Counted from the stretch's first letter, positions 1 to 5,391 are shown. The stretch: DNA of 6,789 nucleotides from Methanobacteriota archaeon (GCA_013152995.1 JAADFH010000032.1:1-6789), one strand, 5' to 3'. Notes: generated by a model not told the origin, from the sequence alone. Program-made: numbers and translations.

Positions 1-5
1 CAAAC

Positions 6-32
6 TTTAATACCCCTCAGGCACGTATTAAA
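6..32. repeat. 8-bp inverted repeat, TTTAATAC / GTATTAAA
   Basis: TTTAATAC at 6-13 is the exact reverse complement of GTATTAAA at 25-32, with 11 bases between them. Both arms resemble archaeal TATA boxes. Read on the minus strand they could be the promoter and start region of a gene lying left of the window. An operator is the other reading. Only the repeat itself is directly seen. Confidence 0.5.
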
Positions 33-35
33 CAT

Positions 36-80
36 ACCCCCGGAGGCTCTGCAGAGCTGCTTCTCGGAAACTCCGGGGGT
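36..80. terminator. Long perfect hairpin downstream of the membrane regulator gene (possible terminator or structured RNA)
   Basis: ACCCCCGGAG (36-45) pairs perfectly with CTCCGGGGGT (71-80), leaving a 25-base loop. The loop begins with a perfect 12-base palindrome, GCTCTGCAGAGC (46-57). The structure lies 22 bases beyond the stop codon of the minus-strand regulator gene, so it would form in the 3' end of that transcript. No strong U-tract follows it on the minus strand, so an archaeal U-tract terminator is not clearly indicated. Transcript-end protection, a barrier to read-through, or a mobile palindromic element are alternatives. Confidence 0.4.
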
Positions 81-101
81 CCCCCTCCCCCCACTGCTCC
101 A

Positions 102-731
102 CTACCTGAGCACGATTATGTTGCCCCTGCCCTTCCTGATCTTCCTGATCCTCCCCCTGTGCTCCAGGTCAGCAAGCATCAGGCTGAGCTTCGCCTCAGA
201 GCAGCCCACAATCCTCCTGAGCTCGCTCTGCTTCACCCTGCCTCCTTCCCTCCTTATAATCTCCAGCAGCTCCGCCAGGTCCTCGGGAAGCTGCTCCTCC
301 TCCTTCGCCCCTCTTCTCCTCCTCGCCAGCAGGTAAACCGCAGCCCCCGCAGCAGCAGCCAGAGCAGCAAGCAACCACCAGCCCGAGCCATTCCCCGGCA
401 GCACAGCCTCAATCTCATCCTCCTGCAGGTCCTCCTCCAGCACGGGGAAGAGTATGAGGTCAATCCTGTACCTCCCCTCCTCAACCACCGTCACCTCCTC
501 CACCGCCTCAAGCTGCAGGGTGCCGTTGTAGCTGGCTCTGAGCACGTAGTGCCCGGGGGGCACGGTGAAGGAGTAGGTGCCATCCCTCGCCACCACCTTC
601 TGCTCTGGCGTGGTGTTAATCCACACCAGCACATTGTCCAGCGGCTCAAGCTCCCAGCTGTACAGGGTGCCGTATATCTCAGCCCCCGCCACCAGGGGCA
701 TGCACAGCAGGAAAATCAGCAGCACCCTCAT
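102..731 (-). CDS. Membrane-anchored winged-helix (MarR-like) regulator with exported sensor domain
   Basis: The predicted protein has 209 residues. Residues 1-17 form a signal peptide ending VAGA. Residues 18-95 are beta-rich and resemble a carboxypeptidase-regulatory-like sandwich (DGTYSFTVPPGHYVLRASY). Residues 117-136 form a single hydrophobic helix followed by RRRR (137-140), placing the C-terminus in the cytoplasm. Residues 150-209 form a winged-helix DNA-binding domain with a basic wing (RIRKIRKGRGN). Such one-component membrane regulators are common in euryarchaea. I infer that it senses something outside the membrane and binds nearby DNA, most simply the divergent promoter region it shares with the next gene. 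The ATG at 731 is preferred over an in-frame TTG eight codons upstream: it begins a good signal peptide and lies about 26 bases from a TATA box, which suits a leaderless transcript. The ligand is unknown. Confidence 0.8.
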   Translation of the reverse strand: MRVLLIFLLCMPLVAGAEIYGTLYSWELEPLDNVLVWINTTPEQKVVARDGTYSFTVPPGHYVLRASYNGTLQLEAVEEVTVVEEGRYRIDLILFPVLEEDLQEDEIEAVLPGNGSGWWLLAALAAAAGAAVYLLARRRRGAKEEEQLPEDLAELLEIIRREGGRVKQSELRRIVGCSEAKLSLMLADLEHRGRIRKIRKGRGNIIVLR

Positions 732-753
732 GAAATTTAATACCCAGCAGCAC

Positions 754-763
754 AATTAAATAC
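754..763 (-). promoter_or_regulatory. TATA box of the membrane regulator gene
   Basis: The minus strand reads GTATTTAATT here. Its centre is about 26 bases upstream of the ATG at 731, the usual archaeal TATA-to-start distance, so transcription would begin at or next to the start codon. No Shine-Dalgarno sequence precedes that ATG, which agrees with a leaderless mRNA. Confidence 0.5.
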
Positions 764-769
764 TTTTTC

Positions 770-829
770 ATAAAGCGTTGGGGATAATATATCCGAAGTA
801 TAAACAAAAATAAAGCATTATAAAGCTTT
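770..829. repeat. Three phased ATAAAGCNTT direct repeats in the divergent intergenic region
   Basis: The decamers ATAAAGCGTT (770-779), ATAAAGCATT (810-819) and ATAAAGCTTT (820-829) differ only at one position. Their starts are 40 and 10 bases apart, whole numbers of helical turns, so all three face the same side of the DNA. The last copy lies in the palindrome TAAAGCTTTA (821-830). They lie between the divergent promoters of the membrane regulator and the exported coiled-coil protein. I infer operator sites, possibly for the adjacent regulator. The surrounding DNA is AT-rich, so chance cannot be excluded. Confidence 0.45.
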
Positions 830-852
830 AAATTTCGTCTGTCAAAAGAAAC

Positions 853-861
853 ATTATATTT
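853..861 (+). promoter_or_regulatory. TATA box of the exported coiled-coil protein gene
   Basis: TTATATTTA-like sequence at 853-861 would place the transcription start near 883. That gives a short leader carrying the strong Shine-Dalgarno GGAGGTGAT at 884-892, which matches the 3' end of archaeal 16S rRNA. Confidence 0.5.
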
Positions 862-895
862 ATTCTCATCCAAGTATCATCACGGAGGTGATGTG

Positions 896-2032
896 ATGAG
901 AGCTCTGTACTCCCTTGCAATGGTGGCACTGCTGGTGTTCGGCACCGCAGCAGCCTATGCACAGCCACCCGCGGCAAAGAAGCCGGAGAACAGGTACATG
1001 CTGGCAAAGGAGAACTACCAGAAAGCCATGCAGATGTACAGGAGCGCCAAGCAGGAGTACGGCGGCATGCGGGGCATGTTTGGCAGACCCAGGGAGGACA
1101 TGCTCAGGAACATGCTGCTCCGCACCATTGATGCCATGCTTGCGCACCTTGAGCTGGTGAGGGCGAGGGCGGAGGTATCTGTGCTCTCCCAGGAGGAGAA
1201 AGCCAGGATATACGAGAGGCTTGATGCTCATGCCGAGTACCTCAGGCAGAAGAGGCAGGAGGTGCAGGAGGCTGAGAGCAGGAGCGAGCTTATTGACATA
1301 GCAAGAGAAGTGCGTGCAGAGTGGATTAAGGCGAGGATGGAGCTGAAGAGCGCCGCTGGCATAATTGCGGTGAGCCGCTTCAACTACGTGATTGAGAGGG
1401 AGGAGATAGGCGACAGAGTTGAGGTGAGGATAGATGCGCTCAAGCAGGCTGGCTACAACACCACCGAGCTTGAACAGCTGCTCTCCGAGTACCGCAGGCA
1501 CCTGAGCGCCGCTAAGAACAGCACAGAGGCTGCGGAAGAGAAGTTCTCAGCCATCAGCTCCCCGGCGAATGCAGCGGTGCTGTTCAGAGAGGGCAGGCAC
1601 GAGCTGAGAGAAGCCCAGACGCACCTCACCAGGATGTTCAGCATACTCAGGAAGATAATAAAGCAGCTCAGGCAGAGCGAGGTTGTGACTGGAGCGGGGC
1701 ACCTCTACGCCAGCGGTAATGGTAGTGCTGTTATTCAGGGCACGGGCGGTGTTTACCTGCGCGGCAGGGGCGAGCTCACAGTCAGGGTTGAGAAGGGCAG
1801 GGTGAGAGTTGACGGCTGGGGAAAGGTGCGTGAGAACCAGGATGGCAGCGTCACCTACACCGGAAGCGGCAGGGCGATGGTGACCGGGAGAGGCATATAC
1901 CTCAGGGTTGAAGGAGAGGAGCTGGTGATAAGAGCCTCTGGCAGGGGCAGAGCCGAGCTCAGCGGCACTGGAGTGTGGCGCACCTCTGGCATAAACGGCA
2001 CCTGGGGTGAGGAGGTGAGCTACGGTGCTTAG
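896..2032 (+). CDS. Exported protein: long helical/coiled-coil region plus duplicated glycine-rich beta-repeat domain
   Basis: I do not recognise a named family. The 378-residue protein starts with a signal peptide (cleavage likely after AYA, residue 22). Residues about 30-260 are almost all helix-forming and rich in E, K, R, A and L with heptad-like spacing, suggesting coiled coils or a helical bundle. Residues about 262-378 are glycine- and beta-rich. They contain two related units of about 42 residues (about 269-310 and 319-361), each with alternating small residues, then YLR, a GEL-type turn and a closing G-x-G. No transmembrane segment follows the signal peptide, so it should be secreted or held at the surface by a partner. 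ATG at 896 is preferred to the GTG just before it (893) because it is seven bases from GGAGG. It is divergent from the membrane regulator, and its end overlaps the lipoprotein gene, so the two are probably co-translated. Confidence 0.75.
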   Translation: MRALYSLAMVALLVFGTAAAYAQPPAAKKPENRYMLAKENYQKAMQMYRSAKQEYGGMRGMFGRPREDMLRNMLLRTIDAMLAHLELVRARAEVSVLSQEEKARIYERLDAHAEYLRQKRQEVQEAESRSELIDIAREVRAEWIKARMELKSAAGIIAVSRFNYVIEREEIGDRVEVRIDALKQAGYNTTELEQLLSEYRRHLSAAKNSTEAAEEKFSAISSPANAAVLFREGRHELREAQTHLTRMFSILRKIIKQLRQSEVVTGAGHLYASGNGSAVIQGTGGVYLRGRGELTVRVEKGRVRVDGWGKVRENQDGSVTYTGSGRAMVTGRGIYLRVEGEELVIRASGRGRAELSGTGVWRTSGINGTWGEEVSYGA

Positions 2033-2252
2033 CAGGCTCCTGGTAGCCCTCCTGCTGCTTGCGCTTCTCGCGGGCTGCACAGCCCAGAAGGAGAAGGCTG
2101 GAGAGGAGACAGGGGAGCAGGTGCAGACACAGACACAGGTGCAGAGCTACGGCGACGATGCCGAGCTGAGCGAGCTCATGCAGGAGAGCCAGGAGATTGA
2201 GAGCTTCCTCTCCCAGGTGGAGGCAGGCGACTCCTTAGACATTGAGCTCTGA
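2025..2252 (+). CDS. Small predicted lipoprotein, acidic and glutamine-rich
   Basis: This 75-residue protein begins with a hydrophobic signal peptide ending in a lipobox (LLAGC, lipidated cysteine at residue 18). The mature part is only about 58 residues. It has a Q/T-rich linker (residues 35-41) and an acidic helical tail (LSELMQESQEIESFLSQVE). No catalytic motif is visible. The GTG start at 2025 overlaps the last codons and stop of the preceding exported protein by eight bases. A strong Shine-Dalgarno, GGAGGTGA, sits at 2011-2018. That overlap implies coupled translation and a shared job. I infer that it may anchor or bind the helical protein at the membrane surface. The family is unknown to me. 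Confidence 0.7.
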   Translation: MLSRLLVALLLLALLAGCTAQKEKAGEETGEQVQTQTQVQSYGDDAELSELMQESQEIESFLSQVEAGDSLDIEL

Positions 2253-2264
2253 GCGGCGAAAGGG

Positions 2265-2273
2265 TTATCTATA
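2265..2273 (+). promoter_or_regulatory. TATA-like box of hisB
   Basis: TTATCTATA lies with its centre about 25 bases ahead of the hisB ATG, as for a leaderless archaeal transcript. No Shine-Dalgarno precedes the ATG. This suggests hisB has its own promoter rather than relying on read-through from the lipoprotein gene 41 bases upstream. Confidence 0.45.
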
Positions 2274-2278
2274 CCCCT

Positions 2279-2293
2279 GCGGAATGCTTCCGC
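2279..2293. promoter_or_regulatory. Inverted repeat directly before the hisB start (possible operator)
   Basis: GCGGAA (2279-2284) and TTCCGC (2288-2293) are perfect inverted repeats separated by three bases, ending on the base before ATG. The site falls between the TATA box and the expected start of transcription, where a bound repressor would block initiation. Function is inferred from position only. Confidence 0.4.
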
Positions 2294-2863
2294 ATGCAGG
2301 CAAAGGTTGAGCGCACCACGGCAGAGACCAGGGTGACGGTGAGCTTGGAGCTCTACCCCGAGCAGGCGGTGCAGAACATCTCCACCACCCTCCCCTTTCT
2401 TGACCACCTTCTCGCGGGGTTTGCGAAGCACGGCAGGCTGGGGCTGGAGGTGCTTGCGGAGGGCGACCACGAGCACCACATCGCCGAGGACGTGGGCATA
2501 ACCTTGGGGCAGGCGCTTGCACGTGCCCTCGGCGACAAGAGCGGAATCAGGAGGTTCGGGCATGCGGTGGTGCCCATGGACGACGTGCTGGTGCTCTGCG
2601 CCATTGACCTGAGCGGCAGAAGCTGGTTCAGCAGCACCGTAAAGTTCAGGTACAAGCAGGTGGAGGGCTTGAGCACCGAGCTGATACCCCACTTCCTGGA
2701 GAGCTTCGCCAGGGAGGCGGGGATGAACCTGCACCTGAGGCTGCTGGAGGGCGGAAACGAGCACCACAAGGCTGAGGCTGCCTTTAAGGCGCTGGGGCTT
2801 GCGCTGCGCATGGCGGTTGAGCGTGTGGGAGCGGGAGTGCCCAGCACCAAGGGCGTGCTTTAG
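2294..2863 (+). CDS. hisB: Imidazoleglycerol-phosphate dehydratase (HisB)
   Basis: HisB removes water from imidazole glycerol phosphate to give imidazole acetol phosphate in cytosolic histidine synthesis. It uses paired manganese sites in a large homo-oligomer. The 189-residue protein has the family's two-fold repeated fold. The first half has FLDHLL (35-40) and HHIAED (61-66). The second half has RFG (87-89), PMDD (94-97), PHFLESFA (132-139) and NEHHKAEAAFKAL (155-167), which carries the second set of metal ligands. The C-terminus is PSTKGVL, a usual family ending. Length is typical of monofunctional HisB, with no fused phosphatase domain. The first metal loop (GDHEHH, 57-62) is about three residues shorter than the bacterial/plant form GD-x-H-x-DDHHT. 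No other his gene is in the window. Its TAG overlaps the stop of the convergent gene by four bases. Confidence 0.95.
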   Translation: MQAKVERTTAETRVTVSLELYPEQAVQNISTTLPFLDHLLAGFAKHGRLGLEVLAEGDHEHHIAEDVGITLGQALARALGDKSGIRRFGHAVVPMDDVLVLCAIDLSGRSWFSSTVKFRYKQVEGLSTELIPHFLESFAREAGMNLHLRLLEGGNEHHKAEAAFKALGLALRMAVERVGAGVPSTKGVL

Positions 2864-3087
2864 AGCTTTGCCCGGTAAACTGGAGCCCCCCACTCCGGCA
2901 CCTGCTTCTCCACCAGCCCCTCCTCAGCCATCTCCGCAAGCAGCTCGTGCAGGTTGCAGCCCGTGAGCGCGCTGTACTTTTCAGGCTGAGCCATGCGCTT
3001 AGCCTCAACAACCTCCTGAATCCTGGCAAGCTTTGCGCTGCCCAGCTCCCTGAGAATCTCAAGCAGCAGCGCCTTCTTCTCATCCAC
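2860..3087 (-). CDS. Small winged-helix-like protein at the end of the leuD cluster
   Basis: This 75-residue protein is not one I can name. It consists of a helix (KKALLLEILRELG), a second helical stretch (about 18-32), a recognition-helix-like segment (NLHELLAEMAEEGLVEK, 45-61) and a short beta hairpin (PEWGAPVYRAKL) that could form a wing. The shape fits a minimal winged helix-turn-helix, so it may be a DNA-binding regulator, but a protein-interaction role is equally possible. The GTG start at 3087 lies inside the end of the SufS-like gene (8-base overlap). GGAGGTG lies about seven bases ahead of it, so it is translationally coupled to that enzyme. Its stop overlaps the hisB stop on the other strand by four bases. 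Confidence 0.65.
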   Translation of the reverse strand: MDEKKALLLEILRELGSAKLARIQEVVEAKRMAQPEKYSALTGCNLHELLAEMAEEGLVEKQVPEWGAPVYRAKL

Positions 3088-4318
3088 CGCGCTCCACCTC
3101 CAGCACCTTCTCCACCCCCTCCACCAGGAGCTCGCACTCCCGCAGGGTGTTGTACACGTAGAAGCTCGCCCTCACAGAGCCGCTCGCACCAATGCCGCGT
3201 GCGTTGAACCAGGAGTGCACGCAGTGGTCGCCTGCCCTGAGCATTATGTTGTACCTCGCATCAAGCATCTCCGCCACATCAGAGGGCGCAACCAGGCTCC
3301 TCCCTTCAGCCTCAAGCCTGAAGCTCACTATGCCGCTCGCAAGCTCCGGGTCTGCAACACCCACAAACCTCACCCCCTCAAGCTCGCCCAGCATGCGCAG
3401 CACGTGCTCGGTAAGCCTGCGCTCGTGCCTCTCAACCTCCCGCATGCCCAGGCGCTCAAGGTAGTCTGCAGCAGCTGCAGCGCCTATCTGGGCGGCATAA
3501 TCCTGCAGCCCCGCCTCAAACCTGCGCGGCGACGGCAGGTAGACCGCGCTGTCATACCATGAGTCTGCCACGGTGTCACCGCCCACTATGAAGGGCTCCA
3601 GCTCCCCCTCCAGACCCTCCCTTATGTAAAGCACTCCCAGGCTGGGACCCAGCATCTTGTGCACAGAGAAGGCTAAGAAGTCAGCGCCCAGCTCCTCAAC
3701 ATCCACCCTGCGGTGGGGCACGCTCTGGGCGGCGTCCACCAGCACCAGCGAGCCGTTGTCGTGCGCAAGCTCGGCTATCTCCCTCACCGGCAGAGCGTAG
3801 CCGTCAAGGTTGGAGACGTGCACCACGCTCACCAGCTTTACCTCCGGCGTTAGAAGCTCCTGCAGCGCATCCAGGTCAAAGGTCTCATCCTGCCTGGAGG
3901 GCACCACCTCATGCCTCACGCCCCTCTTCTCCAGCTCCAGCCAGGGAATCAGGTTGGAGTTGTGCTCCCTGTCGCTCGTCAGCACAACCTCACCCCTGCG
4001 CAGCCTCAGGCTCTTGGCAACCAGGTTTATAGCCTCGGTTGCGTTCTTTGTCCACACCACCTCCTCCGGAGAGGCGCCTATGAACGCCGCAACCCTCTCC
4101 CTGGCATGCTGCGTGGCATCGCTAACCTCCTCCGCAAACCAGTGGGCAGACCTGCCGTAGCCGGAGCAGGCTGGAAAGGAGCGGTAGTACTCAAGCATCG
4201 CAGAAATCACCTGCTCGGGCTTGAGGCTCATGCAGGCGCTGTCCAGGTACACCGGAGGTCTGCCATTCCTGAGCCTCCTCAGAGCCGGAAAGTCCTCCCT
4301 CAGACTCTCCGGGAGCAT
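3080..4318 (-). CDS. SufS/CsdA-like cysteine desulfurase family PLP enzyme (aminotransferase class V)
   Basis: The 412-residue protein has the full class V PLP fold. It shows YLDSACMSLKP (24-34), TKNATEAINLVA (90-101), the cofactor-stacking histidine in REHNSN (H119), VDAAQS (D195, Q198), the Schiff-base lysine K221 in SVHKMLGPS, RFEAG (266-270), and the C-terminal loop RAGDHC with C366 where SufS has its sulfur-accepting cysteine. SVRAS (381-385) is the late substrate-carboxylate arginine motif. These residues predict an active enzyme that takes sulfur (or selenium) from cysteine as a persulfide, for iron-sulfur clusters or other thiolation. The N-terminal SACMS and CSGYGRSAH segments differ from classical SufS (which has DNAA-TS), so it may be an archaeal subgroup with another substrate. 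Its ATG follows the leuD stop with no gap. No sufB, sufC or iscU is present here. Confidence 0.85.
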   Translation of the reverse strand: MLPESLREDFPALRRLRNGRPPVYLDSACMSLKPEQVISAMLEYYRSFPACSGYGRSAHWFAEEVSDATQHARERVAAFIGASPEEVVWTKNATEAINLVAKSLRLRRGEVVLTSDREHNSNLIPWLELEKRGVRHEVVPSRQDETFDLDALQELLTPEVKLVSVVHVSNLDGYALPVREIAELAHDNGSLVLVDAAQSVPHRRVDVEELGADFLAFSVHKMLGPSLGVLYIREGLEGELEPFIVGGDTVADSWYDSAVYLPSPRRFEAGLQDYAAQIGAAAAADYLERLGMREVERHERRLTEHVLRMLGELEGVRFVGVADPELASGIVSFRLEAEGRSLVAPSDVAEMLDARYNIMLRAGDHCVHSWFNARGIGASGSVRASFYVYNTLRECELLVEGVEKVLEVERGG

Positions 4319-4819
4319 TCAGCCCAGCTCCTCAAGACGGCGCCTGGTGTATGCCACAAGCCCGCCGCTCTCCAGCAGACTTCTGAGAAACTCGGGCAGA
4401 GGCTTGAACTCAACGCTTCTGCTGCCTGCGGTTATAATCCCCCTCTCAAAGTCTATCTCAACCTCCTCCCCATCCTCCACATCAACCTTAGCCTCCACCA
4501 GAGGCAGACCCACGTTTATGCTGTTCCTGAAGAATATCCTGGCAAAGCTCTCAGCCACCACCGCCGCTATGCCCGCGCCCTTCAGCGCGAGGGGTGCGTG
4601 CTCCCTGCTTGAGCCGCAGCCAAAGTTCCTGCCCGCCACTATTATGTCTCCAGCCCTCACGCTCCCCGCAAACTCGGGGCGCACCTTCTCAAAGGCATGC
4701 CTCGCCAGCTCCTTCTCGTCGGCTGTAACTAAGTACTCCGCGGGGATTATCTGATCCGTGTCAACGTTGTCCCCGAACTTCCAGACCCTTCCTCTTATTC
4801 TGCTCAGCCGGGCGCTCAT
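4319..4819 (-). CDS. leuD: 3-isopropylmalate dehydratase, small subunit (LeuD family)
   Basis: This is the swivelling small subunit of the aconitase-family hydro-lyase that isomerises 2- to 3-isopropylmalate in leucine synthesis. The large subunit, with the 4Fe-4S cluster, is encoded elsewhere. The 166-residue protein has archaeal length and the family motifs NVDTDQIIPAEYL (18-30), GRNFGCGSSREHAPLAL (63-79) and a later NVGLPLVE. The archaeal family also includes homoaconitase subunits. From memory of methanogen work, a YLRT loop marks homoaconitase, while a hydrophobic residue in place of the arginine marks isopropylmalate isomerase. Here residues 29-32 are YLVT, favouring isopropylmalate. 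The stop codon abuts the start of the SufS-like gene. GAGGAG lies about 11 bases before the ATG, a rather long spacing. Genes of the rest of the leucine pathway are not in the window. Confidence 0.9.
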   Translation of the reverse strand: MSARLSRIRGRVWKFGDNVDTDQIIPAEYLVTADEKELARHAFEKVRPEFAGSVRAGDIIVAGRNFGCGSSREHAPLALKGAGIAAVVAESFARIFFRNSINVGLPLVEAKVDVEDGEEVEIDFERGIITAGSRSVEFKPLPEFLRSLLESGGLVAYTRRRLEELG

Positions 4820-4893
4820 TTTTATCGTGGCTCCTCAGCGCTCCAGACGCTCATCACACATCAGCCTTGGGTTCTCTCCTCACAGGAGCCCGC
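4820..4893 (-). other. Spacer between the CooT-like gene and leuD
   Basis: The spacer is 74 bases long with no convincing TATA box on the minus strand, so leuD is probably transcribed together with the CooT-like gene. A small inverted repeat (CTCCT at 4876-4880, AGGAG at 4884-4888) follows the CooT-like stop. It is too short to call a terminator. Confidence 0.4.
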
Positions 4894-5085
4894 TCACTCC
4901 AGCCTGAGCACTATCGCATGCCCCTCTGCGTCAACCTCAACGATCCTTGCGCCCTCAAACTCAACCATCTCGCCCAGCAGTCCGCGCGCAACCACCCTGC
5001 CGTCCTGCTCCTTCACCAGCACCGCGTTCTCCAGCACCTGCTTCCTCTCACCCCTCTCAAGCACGTAAAGCTTTGACTCGCACAT
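4894..5085 (-). CDS. CooT-like small nickel-binding protein
   Basis: The 63-residue product matches the CooT family from end to end: it begins MCES, then ENAVLV, GLLGE (36-40), RIVEVD and the closing HAIVL. CooT of Rhodospirillum rubrum has about 66 residues, binds nickel through the cysteine after the initiator methionine, and takes part in carbon monoxide dehydrogenase maturation. Archaeal homologues are mostly uncharacterised. Cys2 is present here. I chose the ATG at 5085 because it restores the exact family N-terminus. A weak Shine-Dalgarno-like AAGGTG precedes it, and a poor TATA-like CTTATC lies about 29 bases upstream. The reading frame stays open for 53 more codons to an ATG at 5244, discussed separately. 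The gene is 74 bases upstream of leuD on the same strand, so probably in the same transcript. No CODH genes are visible. Confidence 0.75.
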   Translation of the reverse strand: MCESKLYVLERGERKQVLENAVLVKEQDGRVVARGLLGEMVEFEGARIVEVDAEGHAIVLRLE

Positions 5086-5244
5086 GCCCACCTTCCGGAA
5101 GCATGCCGATGATAAGAATTTCTCAGACGCCCGTGCTGCTCCGTGTAACTGGCTGAGCTGCATTCTGCAGTGTGCGCACCTGGCATGCTCTAAGACCGGC
5201 TCGCTGGTGCATAGATGCTGCCCCTGTAAGAGCACATGGCTCAT
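5086..5244 (-). other. Open in-frame leader upstream of the CooT-like gene (53 codons)
   Basis: From an ATG at 5244 the frame runs without a stop into the CooT-like protein and would add 53 residues, including C12, a CAHC pair (C23, C26), H20 and C48. A good TATA box (about 5300-5308) lies at the right distance to start transcription near 5278, just before this ATG, and AAAGG precedes it by about four bases. Nothing in the CooT family has such an extension as far as I know, and it would bury the N-terminal metal site. It could be a fused cysteine-rich segment, a short upstream ORF, or an untranslated regulatory leader. Confidence 0.35.
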
Positions 5245-5299
5245 CCTGCCTTTCTATTCAAGCATCTCGCAGCTTAAAATTTGCAGAACAGGGAAATGG

Positions 5300-5308
5300 T
5301 TAAATATG
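5300..5308 (-). promoter_or_regulatory. TATA box driving the CooT-like/leuD cluster
   Basis: The minus strand reads CATATTTAA, the best TATA match upstream of this cluster, and predicts a start of transcription near 5278. The leader to the CooT-like ATG at 5085 would be about 190 bases, which is long for an archaeon. Confidence 0.5.
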
Positions 5309-5332
5309 ACACAAAACAGGATTTCAGCATGG

Positions 5333-5340
5333 TATAAATA
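5333..5340 (+). promoter_or_regulatory. TATA box of the truncated RelE gene
   Basis: TATAAATA predicts transcription from about 5362. A leader of about 30 bases follows, carrying the Shine-Dalgarno AGGAGG (5377-5382) nine bases before ATG. The expression signals therefore remain intact although the gene is broken at its other end. This promoter is back to back with that of the CooT-like cluster, about 25 bases apart. Confidence 0.5.
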
Positions 5341-5391
5341 AGTGCCACATTGGAATGCAGTTGTGTAAACGAGTTTAGGAGGAAGCAATAG

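Noticed and set aside
81..92. G-quadruplex on the minus strand from G5 and G6 runs
   Set aside because: Only two adjacent G-runs are close together; four runs with short loops are not present.
159..740. Long plus-strand ORF antisense to the membrane regulator, and similar long antisense frames under hisB, the SufS-like gene and radB
   Set aside because: They are shadows of real genes in GC-rich DNA, with low-complexity compositions rich in P, H, Q, R or S and no family features.
893..895. GTG as start of the exported coiled-coil protein
   Set aside because: The ATG immediately after it has better spacing to GGAGG and is the stronger start codon; the difference is one residue.
4876..4888. 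Terminator after the CooT-like gene
   Set aside because: The stem is five base pairs with no U-tract, and no promoter for leuD follows it, so a continuing transcript is more likely.
5105..5160. Possible C/D-box guide RNA (GATGA followed by CTGA)
   Set aside because: The C-box matches only five of seven consensus bases and no proper D'/C' pair is seen at the usual spacing.
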